Positions 39,261 to 53,120 of a DNA stretch of 64,000 nt are shown here, piece by piece (position 1 is the first letter of the stretch; each line of letters starts with the position of its first letter). The DNA lies in the NCBI GenBank assembly GCA_947579665.1, contig OX388343.1:100879657-100943656 (forward strand), given 5' to 3'. The notes below the pieces were generated by a model. That model saw only the letters and a program-made list of their open reading frames with translations. It was not told the origin of the DNA and did no database searches. The stretch comes from Sympetrum striolatum (lineage: Eukaryota > Arthropoda > Insecta > Odonata > Libellulidae). The translations under genes and the position numbers were made by a program.

Positions 39261-42200
39261 TTATGTATATCATTTATAAGTTATTTTTAACATCAATGAT
39301 TGCTCTCGTGTATTATTTCAGGCTATGCATACCAGATATTCGGAGGATGAGACGGTGAAGATTGTTTCTTGACCAAATGAGGAGCATTGGATTCCTGGAA
39401 CAGAATTGTCGTAAATATAAGCTAATTTAGTCGTAGTATAGTCTGTTAATTCTTTATTTCGTAACTAATTTTAGTCTTATCGATTTGATGCATTTTGTAT
39501 ATCATTTATAATTACTTTTTATCATCAATGATTGCTCTCGTGTATTATTTCAGGCTATGCATTTCGGATATTCGGAGGATGAATCGGAGAAGATTGTTTC
39601 TTGACCAAATGAAGAGCATTGGAATCCTGGAACCGGATTGACGTAAATATAACCTAATTTAGTCGTAGTATATGCTGTTAATTCTTTATTTCGTAACTAA
39701 TTTTAGTCTTATCAATTTGATGCATTTTGTATATCATTTATAATTACTTTTTATCATCAATGATTGCTCTCGTGTATTATTTCAGGCTATGCATTTCGGA
39801 TATTCGGAGGATGAGTCGGAGAATATTGTTTCTTGACCAAATGAAGAGCATTGGATTCCTGGAACCGGATTGACGTAAATATAACCTAATTTAGTCGTAG
39901 TATATGCTGTTAATTCATTATTTCGTAATTAATTTTAGTCTTATCGATTTGATGTATTTTATATATCATTTTTAAGATAGTTTTATCATCAATGATTGCT
40001 CTCGTGTATTTTTACAGGCTATGCATTCCGGATATTCGGAGGATGAGTCGGAGAAGATTGTTTCTTGACCACATGAAGAGCATTGGTTTCCTGAAACCGG
40101 ATTGGCGTAAATATAAGCTAATTTAGTCGTAGTAAATAATGTGAATTCTTTATTTCGTAATTAATTTTAGTCTTATCTATTTGATGCATTTTGTATATAA
40201 TTTATAAGTTATTTTTTACATCAATGATTGCTCTCGTGTATTATTTCAGGCTATGCATTCCGGAAATTCGGAGGATGAGTCGGAGAAGATTGTTTCTTGA
40301 CCAAATGAAGAGCATTGGATTCCTGTAACCGGATTGACGTAAATATAAGCTAATTTAGTCGTAGTAAATGCTGTGAATTCTTTATTTCGTAATTAATTTT
40401 AGTCATATCGATTTGATGCATTTTGTATATAATTTATAAGTTATTTTTTACATCAATGATTGCTCTCGTGTATTATTTCAGGCTATGCATTCCGGATATT
40501 CGGAGGATGTAACGGAGAAGATTGTTTCTTGACCAAATGAAGAGCATTGGATTCCTGTAACCGGATTGACGTAAATATAAGCTAATTTAGTCGTAGTAAA
40601 TGCTGTGAATTCTTTATTTCGTAATTAATTTTAGTCTTATCGATTTGATGCATTTTGTATATAATTTATAAGATATTTTTATCATCAATGATTGCTCTCG
40701 TGTATTATTTCAGGCTATGCATTCCGGATATTCGGAGGATGAGTCGGAGAAGATTGTTTCTTGACCAAATGAAGAGCATTGGATTCCTGGAACCGGATTG
40801 GCGTAAATATAAGCTAATTTAGTCGTAGTAAATGCTGTGAATTCTTTATTTCGTAATTAATTTTAGTCTTATCGATTTGATGTATTTTATATATCATTTA
40901 TAATTACTTTTTATCATCAATGATTGCTCTCGTGTATTATTTCAGGCTATGCATTTCGGATATTCGGAGGATGAGACGGAGAAGATTGTTTCTTGACCAA
41001 ATGAAAAGCATTGGATTCCTGGAACCCGATTGTCGTAAATATAAGCTAATTAAGTCGTAGTAAATGCTCTTAATTCTTTATTTCGTACTTAATATTAGTC
41101 TTATCGATTTGATGTATTTTATATATCATTTTTAAGTTAGTTTTATCATCAATGATTGCTCTCGTGTATTTTTTCAGGCTATGCATTCCGGATATTCGGA
41201 GGATGAGACGAAGAAGATTGTTTCTTGACCAAATGAAAAGCATTGGATTCCTGGAACCCGATTGTCGTAAATATAAGCTAATTAAGTCGTAGTAAATGCT
41301 CTTAATTCTTTATTTCGTACTTAATATTAGTCTTATCGATTTGATGCATTTTGTATATCATTTATAAGTTATTTTTATCGTCAATGATTGCTCTCGTGTA
41401 TTATTTCAGGCTATGCATTCCTGATATTTAACGGAGGATGAGTCTGAGAAGATTGTTTCTTGACCAAATGAAGAGCATTGGAATCCTGGAACCGGATTGA
41501 CGTAAATATAACCTAATTTAGTCGTAGTATATGCTGTTAATTCTTTATTTCGTAATTAATTTTAGTCTTATCTATTTGATGCATTTTGTATATAATTTAT
41601 AAGTTATTTTTAACATCAATGATTGCTCTCGTGTATTATTTCAGGCTATGCATTTCGGATATTCGGAGGATGAGTCGGAGAAGATTGTTTCTTGACCAAA
41701 TGAAGAGCATTGGAATCCTGGAACCAGATTGACGTAAATATAACCTAATTTAGTCGTAGTATATGCTGTTAATTTTTTATTTCGTAATTAATTTTAGTCT
41801 TATCGATTTGATGTATTTTATATATCATTTTTAAGATAGTTTTATCATCAATGATTGCTCTCGTGTATTTTTTCAGGCTATGCATTCCGGGCTATCAGAG
41901 GATGAGTCGGAGAAGATTGTTTCTTGACTACATGAAGAGCATTGGATTTCTGGAACCGGATTGACGTAAACATAAACTAATTTAGTGGTAGTAAATGCTT
42001 TTAATTCTCTATTTCGTAATTAATTTTAGCCTTATCGATCTGATGGATTTTGTATATCGTTTATAAGTTCTTTTTATCATCAATGATTGCTCTCGTGTAT
42101 TACATCAGGCTATGCATTCCGGATATTCGGAGGATGAGTCGGAGAAGATTGTTTCTTGACCATATGAAGAGCCTTGGATTCCTGGAAGCGGATTGACGTA

Positions 42201-43207
42201 ATTATAAGCTAATTTAGTGGTAGTTAATGCTGTAAATTCTTTATTTCGTAATTAATTTTAGTCTTATCGATTTGATGCATTTTGTATATCATTTATAAGT
42301 TCATTTTATCATCAATGATTACTCTCGTGTATTTTTTCAGGCTATGCTTTCCGGATATTCGGAGGATGAGTCGGAGAAGATTGTTTCTTGACCAAATGAA
42401 GAGCATTGGATTCCTGGAACCGGATTGGCGTAAATATAAGCTAATTTAGTCGTAGTAAATGCTGTGAATTCTTTATTTCGTAATTAATTTTAGTCTTATC
42501 GATTTGATGCATTTTGTATATAATTTATAAGTTATTTTTAACATCAATGATTGCTCTCGTGTATTATTTCAGGCTATGCATTCCAGATATTCGGAGGATG
42601 AGACGGAGAAGATTGTTTTTTGACCAAATGAAAAGCATTGGATTCCTGGAACCCGATTGTCGTAAATATAAGCTGATTAAGTCGTAGTAAATGTTCTTAA
42701 TTCTTTATTTCGTACTTAATATTAGTCTTATCGATTTGATGCATTTTGTATATCATTTATAAGTTATTTTTACCATCAATGATTGCTCTCGTGTATTATT
42801 TCATGATATGCATTCCGGATATTCGGACGATGAGTCGGAGAAGATTGTTTATTGACCAAATGTAGAGCATTGGATTCCTGGAACCGGATTGTCGTAAATA
42901 TAAGCTAATTTAGTCATAGTAAATGCTGTTAATTCGTTATTTCGTAATTAATTTAGGTCTTATAGATTTGATGCATTTTGTATATCATTTATAAGTTATT
43001 TTTATCATCAATGATTGCTCTCGTGTATTATTTCAGGCTATGCATTCCGGGTATTCGGAGGATGAGTCGGAGAAGATTGTTTCTTGACCAAATGAAGAGC
43101 ATTGGATTCCTGGAACCGGAATGACGTAAATATAATCTAATTAAGTCGTAGTAAATGCTCTTAATTCTTTATTTCGTATTTAATTTTAGTCTTATCGATT
43201 TGATGCA
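39261..43207 (+). repeat. Domain B HOR copy, 17 monomers (3,947 bp)
   Basis: Phased on the rare GCATTATGTATATC (39,261 and 43,208). Other markers at the same 3,947-bp offset are TTTAACGG (41,427 / 45,374), GGGCTATCAGAGG (41,891 / 45,838) and CCAGATATTC with GAGACGG (42,583 / 46,530). The copy lacks the second TTTAACGG monomer present in the next copy; near 42.7 kb a CGTACTTAATATT left half joins directly to TTTTTACCATC with TTTCATGATATGC. Confidence 0.88.
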
Positions 43208-46200
43208 TTATGTATATCATTTATAAGTTATTTTTAACATCAATGATTGCTCTCGTGTATTATTTCAGGCTATGCATACCAGATATTCGGAGGATGAGAC
43301 GGTGAAGATTGTTTCTTGACCAAATGAGGAGCATTGGATTCCTGGAACAGGATTGTCGTAAATATAAGCTAATTTAGTCGTAGTATATGCTGTTAATTCT
43401 TTATTTCGTAACTAATTTTAGTCTTATCGATTTGATGCATTTTGTATATCATTTATAATTACTTTTTATCATCAATGATTGCTCTCGTGTATTATTTCAG
43501 GCTATGCATTTCGGATATTCGGAGGATGAATCGGAGAAGATTGTTTCTTGACCAAATGAAGAGCATTGGAATCCTGGAACCGGATTGACGTAAATATAAC
43601 CTAATTTAGTCGTAGTATATGCTGTTAATTCTTTATTTCGTAACTAATTTTAGTCTTATCAATTTGATGCATTTTGTATATCATTTATAATTAGTTTTTA
43701 TCATCAATGATTGCTCTCGTGTATTATTTCAGGCTATGCATTTCGGATATTCGGAGGATGAGTCTGAGAATATTGTTTCTTGACCAAATGAAGAGCATTG
43801 GATTCCTGGAACCGGATTGACGTAAATATAACCTAATTTAGTCGTAGTATATGCTGTTAATTCTTTATTTCGTAATTAATTTTAGTCTTATCGATTTGAT
43901 GTATTTTATATATCATTTTTAAGATAGTTTTATCATCAATGATTGCTCTCGTGTATTTTTTCAGGCTATGCATTCCGGATATTCGGAGGATGAGTCGGAG
44001 AAGATTGTTTCTTGACCACATGAAGAGCATTGGTTTCCTGAAACCGGATTGGCGTAAATATAAGCTAATTTAGTCGTAGTAAATAATGTGAATTCTTTAT
44101 TTCGTAATTAATTTTAGTCTTATCTATTTGATGCATTTTGTATATAATTTATAAGTTATTTTTTACATCAATGATTGCTCTCGTGTATTATTTCAGGCTA
44201 TGCATTCCGGATATTCGGAGGATGAGTCGGAGAAGATTGTTTCTTGACCAAATGAAGAGCATTGGATTCCTGTAACCGGATTGACGTAAATATTAGCTAA
44301 TTTAGTCGTAGTAAATGCTGTGAATTCTTTATTTCGTAATTAATTTTAGTCATATCGATTTGATGCATTTTGTATATAATTTATAAGTTATTTTTATCAT
44401 CAATGATTGCTCTCGTGTATTATTTCAGGCTATGCTTTCCGGATATTCGGAGGATGAAACGGAGAAGATTGTTTCTTGACCAAATGAAGAGCATTGGATT
44501 CCTGTAACCGGATTGACGTAAATATAAGCTAATTTAGTCGTAGTAAATGCTGTGAATTCTTTATTTCGTAATTAATTTTAGTCTTATCGATTTGATGCAT
44601 TTTGTATATAATTTATAAGTTATTTTTATCATCAATGATTGCTCTCGTGTATTATTTCAGGCTATGCATTCCGGATATTCGGAGGATGAGTCGGAGAAGA
44701 TTGTTTCTTGACCAAATGAAGAGCATTGGATTCCTGGAACCGGATTGGCGTAAATATAAGCTAATTTAGTCGTAGTAAATGCTGTGAATTCTTTATTTCG
44801 TAATTAATTTTAGTCTTATCGATTTGATGTATTTTATATATCATTTATAATTACTTTTTATCATCAATGATTGCTCTCGTGTATTATTTCAGGCTATGCA
44901 TTTCGGATATTTGGAGGATGAGACGGAGAAGATTGTTTCTTGACCAAATGAAAAGCATTGGATTCCTGGAACCCGATTGTCGTAAATATAAGCTAATTAA
45001 GTCGTAGTAAATGCTCTTAATTCTTTATTTCGTACTTAATATTAGTCTTATCGATTTGATGTATTTTATATATCATTTTTAAGTTAGTTTTATCATCAAT
45101 GATTGCTCTCGTGTATTTTTTCAGGCTATGCATTCCGGATATTCGGAGGATGAGACGGAGAAGATTGTTTCTTGACCAAATGAAAAGCATTGGATTCCTG
45201 GAACCCGATTGTCGTACATATAAGCTAATTAAGTCGTAGTAAATGCTCTTAATTCTTTATTTCGTACTTAATATTAGTCTTATCGATTTGATGCATTTTG
45301 TATATCATTTATAAGTTATTTTTATCGTCAATGATTGCTCTCGTGTATTATTTCAGGCTATGCATTCCTGATATTTAACGGAGGATGAGTCTGAGAAGAT
45401 TGTTTCTTGACCAAATGAAGAGCATTGGAATCCTGGAACCGGATTGACGTAAATATAACCTAATTTAGTCGTAGTATATGCTGTTAATTCTATATTTCGT
45501 AATTAATTTTAGTCTTATCTATTTGATGCATTTTGTATATAATTTATAAGTTATTTTTAACATCAATGATTGCTCTCGTGTATTATTTCAGGCTATGCAT
45601 TTCGGATATTCGGAGGATGAGTCGGAGAAGATTGTTTCTTGACCAAATGAAGAGCATTGGAATCCTGGAACCAGATTGACGTAAATATAACCTAATTTAG
45701 TCGTAGTATATGCTGTTAATTTTTTATTTCGTAATTAATTTTAGTCTTATCGATTTGATGTATTTTATATATCATTTTTAAGATAATTTTATCATCAATG
45801 ATTGCTCTCGTGTATTTTTTCAGGCTATGCATTCCGGGCTATCAGAGGATGAGTCGGAGAAGATTGTTTCTTGACTACATGAAGAGCATTGGATTTCTGG
45901 AACCGGATTGACGTAAACATAAACTAATTTAGTGGTAGTAAATGCTTTTAATTCTCTATTTCGTAATTAATTTTAGCCTTATCGATCTGATGGATTTTGT
46001 ATATCGTTTATAAGTTCTTTTTATCATCAATGATTGCTCTCGTGTATTACATCAGGCTATGCATTCCGGATATTCGGAGGATGAGTCGGAGAAGATTGTT
46101 TCTTGACCATATGAAGAGCCTTGGATTCCTGGAAGCGGATTGACGTAATTATAAGCTAATTTAGTGGTAGTTAATGCTGTAAATTCTTTATTTCGTAATT

Positions 46201-47388
46201 AATTTTAGTCTTATCGATTTGATGCATTTTGTATATCATTTATAAGTTCATTTTATCATCAATGATTACTCTCGTGTATTTTTTCAGGCTATGCTTTCCG
46301 GATATTCGGAGGATGAGTCGGAGAAGATTGTTTCTTGACCAAATGAAGAGCATTGGATTCCTGGAACCGGATTGGCGTAAATATAAGCTAATTTAGTCGT
46401 AGTAAATGCTGTGAATTCTTTATTTCGTAATTAATTTTAGTCTTATCGATTTGATGCATTTTGTATATAATTTATAAGTTATTTTTAACATCAATGATTG
46501 CTCTCGTGTATTATTTCAGGCTATGCATTCCAGATATTCGGAGGATGAGACGGAGAAGATTGTTTTTTGACCAAATGAAAAGCATTGGATTCCTGGAACC
46601 CGATTGTCGTAAATATAAGCTGATTAAGTCGTAGTAAATGTTCTTAATTCTTTATTTCGTACTTAATATTAGTCTTATCGATTTGATGCATTTTGTATAT
46701 CATTTATAAGTTCTTTTTATCATCAATGATTGCTCTCTTGTATTATTTCAGGCTATGCATTCCGGATATTTAACGGAGGATGAGTCGGAGAAGATTTTAT
46801 CTTGACCACATGAAGAGCATTGGATTCCTGGAACCCGATTGTCGTAAATTTAACCTAATTTAGTCGTAGTAAATTCTGTTAATTCTCTATTTCGTATTAA
46901 TTTTAGTCATATCGATTTGATGCATTTTGTATATCATTTATAAGTTATTTTTACCATCAATGATTGCTCTCGTGTATTATTTCATGATATGCATTCCGGA
47001 TATTCGGACGATGAGTCGGAGAAGATTGTTTATTGACCAAATGTAGAGCATTGGATTCCTGGAACCGGATTGTCGTAAATATAAGCTAATTTAGTCATAG
47101 TAAATGCTGTTAATTCGTTATTTCGTAATTAATTTAGGTCTTATAGATTTGATGCATTTTGTATATCATTTATAAGTTATTTTTATCATCAATGATTGCT
47201 CTCGTGTATTATTTCAGGCTATGCATTCCGGGTATTCGGAGGATGAGTCGGAGAAGATTGTTTCTTGACCAAATGAAGAGCATTGGATTCCTGGAACCGG
47301 AATGACGTAAATATAATCTAATTAAGTCGTAGTAAATGCTCTTAATTCTTTATTTCGTATTTAATTTTAGTCTTATCGATTTGATGCA
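43208..47388 (+). repeat. Domain B HOR copy, 18 monomers (4,181 bp)
   Basis: Bounded by GCATTATGTATATC at 43,208 and 47,389. It matches the preceding copy, with one additional monomer that carries TTTAACGG at 46,769 and AAGATTTTATCTTGACC. That extra monomer is also present upstream at 38,641 (8,128 bp = 3,947 + 4,181 away), so 18 monomers is the fuller state and the 17-monomer copy lost one. Confidence 0.88.
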
Positions 47389-48370
47389 TTATGTATATCA
47401 TTTATAAGTTATTTTTAACATCAATGATTGCTCTCGTGTATTATTTCAGGCTATGCATACCAGATATTCGGAGGATGAGACGGTGAAGATTGTTTCTTGA
47501 CCAAATGAGGAGCATTGGATTCCTGGAACAGGATTGTCGTAAATATAAGCTAATTTAGTCGTAGTATATGCTGTTAATTCTTTATTTCGTAACTAATTTT
47601 AGTCTTATCGATTTGATGCATTTTGTATATCATTTATAATTACTTTTTATCATCAATGATTGCTCTCGTGTATTATTTCAGGCTATGCATTTCGGATATT
47701 CGGAGGATGAATCGGAGAAGATTGTTTCTTGACTACATGAAGAGCATTGGATTTCTGGAACCGGATTGACGTAAACATAAACTAATTTAGTGGTAGTAAA
47801 TGCTTTTAATTCTCTATTTCGTAATTAATATTAGCCTTATCGATCTGATGGATTTTGTATATCGTTTATAAGTTCTTTTTATCATCAATGATTGCTCTCG
47901 TGTATTACATCAGGCTATGCATTCCGGATATTCGGAGGATGAGTCGGAGAAGATTGTTTCTTGACCATATGAAGAGCCTTGGATTCCTGGAAGCGGATTG
48001 ACGTAATTATAAGCTAATTTAGTGGTAGTTAATGCTGTAAATTCTTTATTTCGTAATTAATTTTAGTCTTATCGATTTGATGCATTTTGTATATCATTTA
48101 TAAGTTCATTTTATCATCAATGATTACTCTCGTGTATTTTTTCAGGCTATGCTTTCCGGATATTCGGAGGATGAGTCGGAGAAGATTGTTTCTTGACCAA
48201 ATGAAGAGCATTGGATTCCTGGAACCGGATTGGCGTAAATATAAGCTAATTTAGTCGTAGTAAATGCTGTGAATTCTTTATTTCGTAATTAATTTTAGTC
48301 TTATCGATTTGATGCATTTTGTATATAATTTATAAGTTATTTTTATCATCAATGATTGCTCTCGTGTATT
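47389..48370 (+). repeat. Domain B HOR copy, truncated by a jump
   Basis: The third copy follows the 4,181-bp offset as far as GGAGGATGAATCGG (47,709; partner 43,528). At GACTACATGAAGAGC (47,731) it switches to the sequence found at 45,873 (1,858 bp upstream). About ten monomers are skipped. It continues with TTAGTGGTAG and TTACATCAGG monomers until about 48.37 kb, where B variants end. Confidence 0.82.
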
Positions 48371-50691
48371 ATTTCAGGGTATGCATTCCGGATATTCGGA
48401 GGAAGAGTCGGAGAAGATTGTTTCTTGACCAAATGAAGAGCATTGGATTCCTGTAACCGGATTGTCGTAAATATAAGCTAATTTAGTCGTAGTAAATGCT
48501 GTGAATTCTTTATTTCGTAATTAATTTTAGTCTTATCTATTTGATGCATTTTGTGTATAATTTATAAGTTATTTTTTACATCAATGATTGCTCTCGTGTA
48601 TTATTTCAGGCAATGCATTCCGGATATTCGGAGGATGAGTCGGAGAAGAATGTTTCTTGACCAAATGAAGAGCATTGGATTCCTGGAACCGGATTGTCGT
48701 AAATATATGCTAATTTAGCCGTAGTAAAAGTTGTGAATACTTTATTTCGTAATTAATTTTAGTCTTATCGATTTGATGCATTTTGTATATCATTTATAAG
48801 TTATTTTTACCATCAATGATTGCTCTCGTGTATTATTTCAGGCAATGCATTCTGGATATTCGGAGGATGAGTCGGAGAAGAATGTATCTTGACCAAATGA
48901 AGAGCATTGGATTCCTGGAACCGGATTGTTGTAAATATAATCTAATTAAGTCGTAGTAAATGCTCTTAATTCTTTATTTCGTATTTAATTTTAGTCTTAT
49001 CAATTTGATGCATTTTGTATATAATTTATAAGTTATTTTTAACATCAATGATTGCTCTCGTGTATTATTTCAGGCTATGCATTCCGGATATTCGGAGGAT
49101 GAGTCGGAGAAGATTGTATCTTGACCACATGAAGTGCATTGGATTCCTGTAACCGGATTGTCGTAAATATAAGCTAATTTAGTCGTAGTAAATGCTGTGA
49201 ATTCTTTATTTCGTAATTAATTTTAGTCTTATCTATTTGATGCATTTTGTATATAATTTATAAGTTATTTTTATCATCAATGATTCTCCCCTTTATTATT
49301 TCAGGCTAAGCATTCCGGATATTCGGAGGATGAGTCGGAGAAGATTGTTTCTTGACCAAATGAAGAGCATTGGATACCTGGAACCGGATTGTTGTAAATA
49401 TAATCTAATTAAGTCGTAGTAAATGCTCTTAATTCTTTATTTCGTAATTAATTTTAGTCTTATCGATTTGATGCATTTTGTATATCATTTAAAGGTTATT
49501 TTTAACATCAATGATTGCTCTCGTGTATTATTTCAGGCTATGCATTCCGGATATTCGGAGGATGAGTCGGAGAAGATTGTTTCTTGACCACATGAAGAGC
49601 ATTGGATTCCTGTAACCGGATTGTCGTAAATATAAGCTAATTTAGTCGTAGTAAATGCTGTGAATTCTTTATTTCGTAATTCATTTTAGTCTTATCGACT
49701 TGATGCATTTTGTGTATAATTTATAAGTTATTTTTATCATCAATGATTCTCCCCTTTATTATTTCAGGCTATGCATTCCGGATATTCGGAGGATGAGTCG
49801 GAGAAGATTGTTTCTTGACCAAATGAAGAGCATTAGATTCCTGTAACCGGATTGTTGTAAATATAAGCTAATTTAGTCGTAGTAAATGCTCTTAATTATT
49901 TATTTCGTATTTAATTTTAGTCTTATCGATTTGATGCATTTTGTATATCATTTATAAGTTATTTCTAACATCAATGATTGCTCTCGTGTATTATTTCAGG
50001 CCATGCATTCCGGATATTCGGAGGATGAGTCGGAGAAGATTGTTTCTTGACCACATGAAGAGCATTGGATTCCTGGACTTGGATTGACGTAAATATAAGC
50101 TAATTTAGTCGTAGTAAATGCTGTTAATTCCTTATTTCGTAATTAATTTTAGTCTTATCGATTTGATGCATTTTGTATATCATTTATATCTTATTTCTAT
50201 CATCAATGATTGCTCTCGTGTATTATTTCAGGTTATGCATTCCGGATATTCGGAGGATGAGTCGGAGAAGATTGTTTTTTGACCACATGAAGAGCATTGG
50301 ATTCCTGGAACCGGATTGTCGTAAATATAAACTAATTTAGTCGTAGTAAATGCTCTTAATTCTTTATTTCGTAATTAATTTTAGTCTTATCGATTTGATG
50401 CATTTTGAATATCATTTATAAGTTATTTTTATCATCAATGATTGCTCTCGTGTATTATTTCAGGCTATGCATTCCGGATATTCGGAGAATGAGTCGGAGA
50501 AGATATTTTCTTGACCACATGAAGTGCATTGGATTCCTGGAACCAGATTCTCGTAAATATAAACTAATTTAGTCGTATTAAATGCTCTTAATTCTTTATT
50601 TCGTAATTATTTTTAATCTTATCGATTTGATGCATTTTGTATATCATTTATAAGTTATTTTCATCATCAATGATTGCTCTCGTGTATTATA
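48370..50691 (+). repeat. Domain C, mixed monomers without clear HOR
   Basis: About ten monomers mix type I and type II patches with A-like variants (GTAACCGGATTGTCG, CTCTTAATTC, GAAGAATG) and private changes (ATATATGCTAATTTAGCC near 48,706, GGACTTGGATTGACG near 50,076, AATCTTATCG near 50,616). I find no exact longer-period copy of this stretch inside the window. It reads as older, less homogenised satellite. Confidence 0.7.
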
Positions 50692-52311
50692 TCAGGCTAT
50701 GCATTCCGGATATTCGGAGGATGAGTCGGAGAAGATTGTTTCTTGACCACATGAAGAGCATTGGATTCCTGGAACCGGATTGACGTGAATATAAACTACT
50801 TTATTCATAGTAAATGCTCTTAATTCTTTATTTCGTAATTAATTTTAGTCTTATCGATTTGATGCATTTTGTATATCATTTATAAGTTATTTTTATCATC
50901 AACGATTGCTCTCGCGTATTATTTCAGGCTATGCATTCCGGATATTCGGAGGATGAGTCGGAGAAGATTGTTTCTTGACCAAATAAAGAGAATTGGATTC
51001 CTGGAACCGGATTGACGTAAATATAAGCTAATTTAGTCGTAGTAAATGCTGTTAATTCTTTATTTCGTAATTAATTTTAGTCTTATCGATTTGATGCATT
51101 TTGTATATCATTTATAAGTTCTTTTTATCATCAATGATTGCTCTCGTGTATTATTTCAGGCTTTTCATTCCGGATATTCGTAGGATGAGTCGGAGAGGAT
51201 TGTTTCTTGACCACATGAAGAGCATTGGATCCTGGAACCGGATTGAAGTAAATATAAGCTAATTTAGTGGTAGTAAATGCTGTGAATTCTTTATTTCGTA
51301 ATTAATTTTAGTCTTATCGATTTGATGCATTTTGTATATCATTTATAAGTTATTTTTATCATCAATGATTGCTTTCGTGTACTATTTCAGGCTAAGCATT
51401 CCGGATATTCGGAGGATGAGTCGGAGAAGATTGTTTCTTGACCAAATGAAGAGCATTGGATTCCTGTAACCGGATTGTCGTAAATATAAGCTAATTTAGT
51501 CGTAGTAAATGCTGTGAATTCTTTATTTCGTATTTAATTTTAGTCTTATCGATTTGATGCATTTTGTATATCATTTATAAGTTATTTTTAACATCAATGA
51601 TTGCTCTCTTGTATTATTTCAGGCTATGCATTCCGGATATTCGGAGGATGAGTCGGAGAAGATTGTTTCTTGACCAAATGAAGAGCATTGGATTCCTGTA
51701 ACCGGATTGTCGTAAATATAAGCTAATTTAGTCGTAGTAAATGCTGTGAATTCTTTATTTCGTAATTAATTTTAGTCTTATCGATTTGATGCATTTTGTA
51801 TATAATTTATAAGTTATTTTTATCATCAATGATTCTCCCCTTTATTATTTCAGGCTATGCATTCCGGATATTCGGAGGATGAGTCGGAAAAGATTGTTTC
51901 TTGACCAAATGAAGAGCATTGGATCCTGGAACCGGATTGACGTAAATATAAGCTAATTTTGTGGTAGTAAATGCTCTAAATTCTTTATTTCGTAATAAAT
52001 TTTAGTCTTATCGATTTTAATGCATTTTGTATATCATTTATAAGTTATTTTTATCATCAATGATTGCTCTCGTGTATTATTTCAGGCTATGCATTCCTGA
52101 TATTCGGAGAATGAGTCGGAGAAGATATTTTCTTGACCACATGAAGAGCATTGGATTTCTGGAACCGGATTGACGTAAACATAAGCTAATTTAGTCGTAT
52201 TAAATGCTCTTAATTCTTTATTTCGTAATTATTTTTAATCTTATCGATTTGATGCATTTTGTATATCATTAATAAGTTATTTTTATCATCAATGATTGCT
52301 CTCGTGTATTA
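50692..52311 (+). repeat. 1,620-bp segment, copy 1 of an apparently identical pair
   Basis: Aligns line by line with 55,792-57,411 at a constant 5,100-bp offset, and I saw no difference over the whole length. Flanks differ at once: position 50,691 is A against T at 55,791, and 52,312 is A against T at 57,412. It contains several rare variants (GTGAATATAAACTACTTTAT, GGCTTTTCATTCC, GTACTATTTCAGGCTAAGC, TCGATTTTAATGC) that make independent origin impossible. Confidence 0.92.
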
Positions 52312-53120
52312 TATCAGGCTATGCCTTTCGGATATTCGGAGGATGAGTCGGAGAAGATTGTTTCTTGACCAAATGACGAGCATTGGATTCCTGCAACCGG
52401 ATTGTCGTAAATATAAGCTAATTTAGTGGTAGTAAATGCTGTGAATTCTTTATTTCGTAATTAATTTTAGTCTTATCGATTTGATGCATATTTTATATCA
52501 TTTATAAGTTATTTTTATCATCAATGATTGCTCTTGTGTATTATTTCAGGCTATGCATTCCGGATATTCGGAGGATGAGTCGGAGAAGATTGTTTCTTGA
52601 CCACATGAAGAGCTTTGGATTTCTGGAACCGGATTGACGTAAACATAAGCTAGTTTAGTGGTAGTAAATGCTGTTAATTCTTTATTTCGTAATAAATTTT
52701 AGTCTTATCAATTTGATGCATTTTGTATATCATTTATAAGTTATTTTTATCATCAATGATTGCTTTCGTGTATTATTTCAGGCTAAGCATTCCGGATATT
52801 CGGAGGATGAGTCGGAGAAGATTGTTTCTTGACCAGATGAAGAGCAGAGGATTCCTGGAACCGGATTGACGTAAATAAAAGCTAATTTAGTCGTAGTAAA
52901 TGCTGTTAATTCTTAATTTCGTGATTAATTTTAGTCTTATCGATTTGATGCATTTTGTATTTCATTTATAAGTTATTTTTATCATCAATGATTGCTCTCG
53001 TGCATTATTTCAGGCTATGCATTCCGGATATTTGGAGGATGAGTCGGAGAAGATTGTTTATTGACCAAATGAAGACCATTGGATTCCTGCAACCGGATTG
53101 TCGTAAATATAACCTAATTT
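52193..53120 (+). repeat. 4-monomer tandem duplication, copy 1 (928 bp)
   Basis: GATGCATATTTTATATC lies at 52,483 and 53,411, exactly 928 bp (4 x 232). AGTCGTATTAAATGC (52,193 / 53,121), ACATAAGCTAGTTTAG, TTATCAATTTGATGC, GTGATTAATTTT and GTGCATTATTTC are shared. Private changes in this copy include TATGCCTTTCGG and GAGCAGAGGATTCC. Confidence 0.87.
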
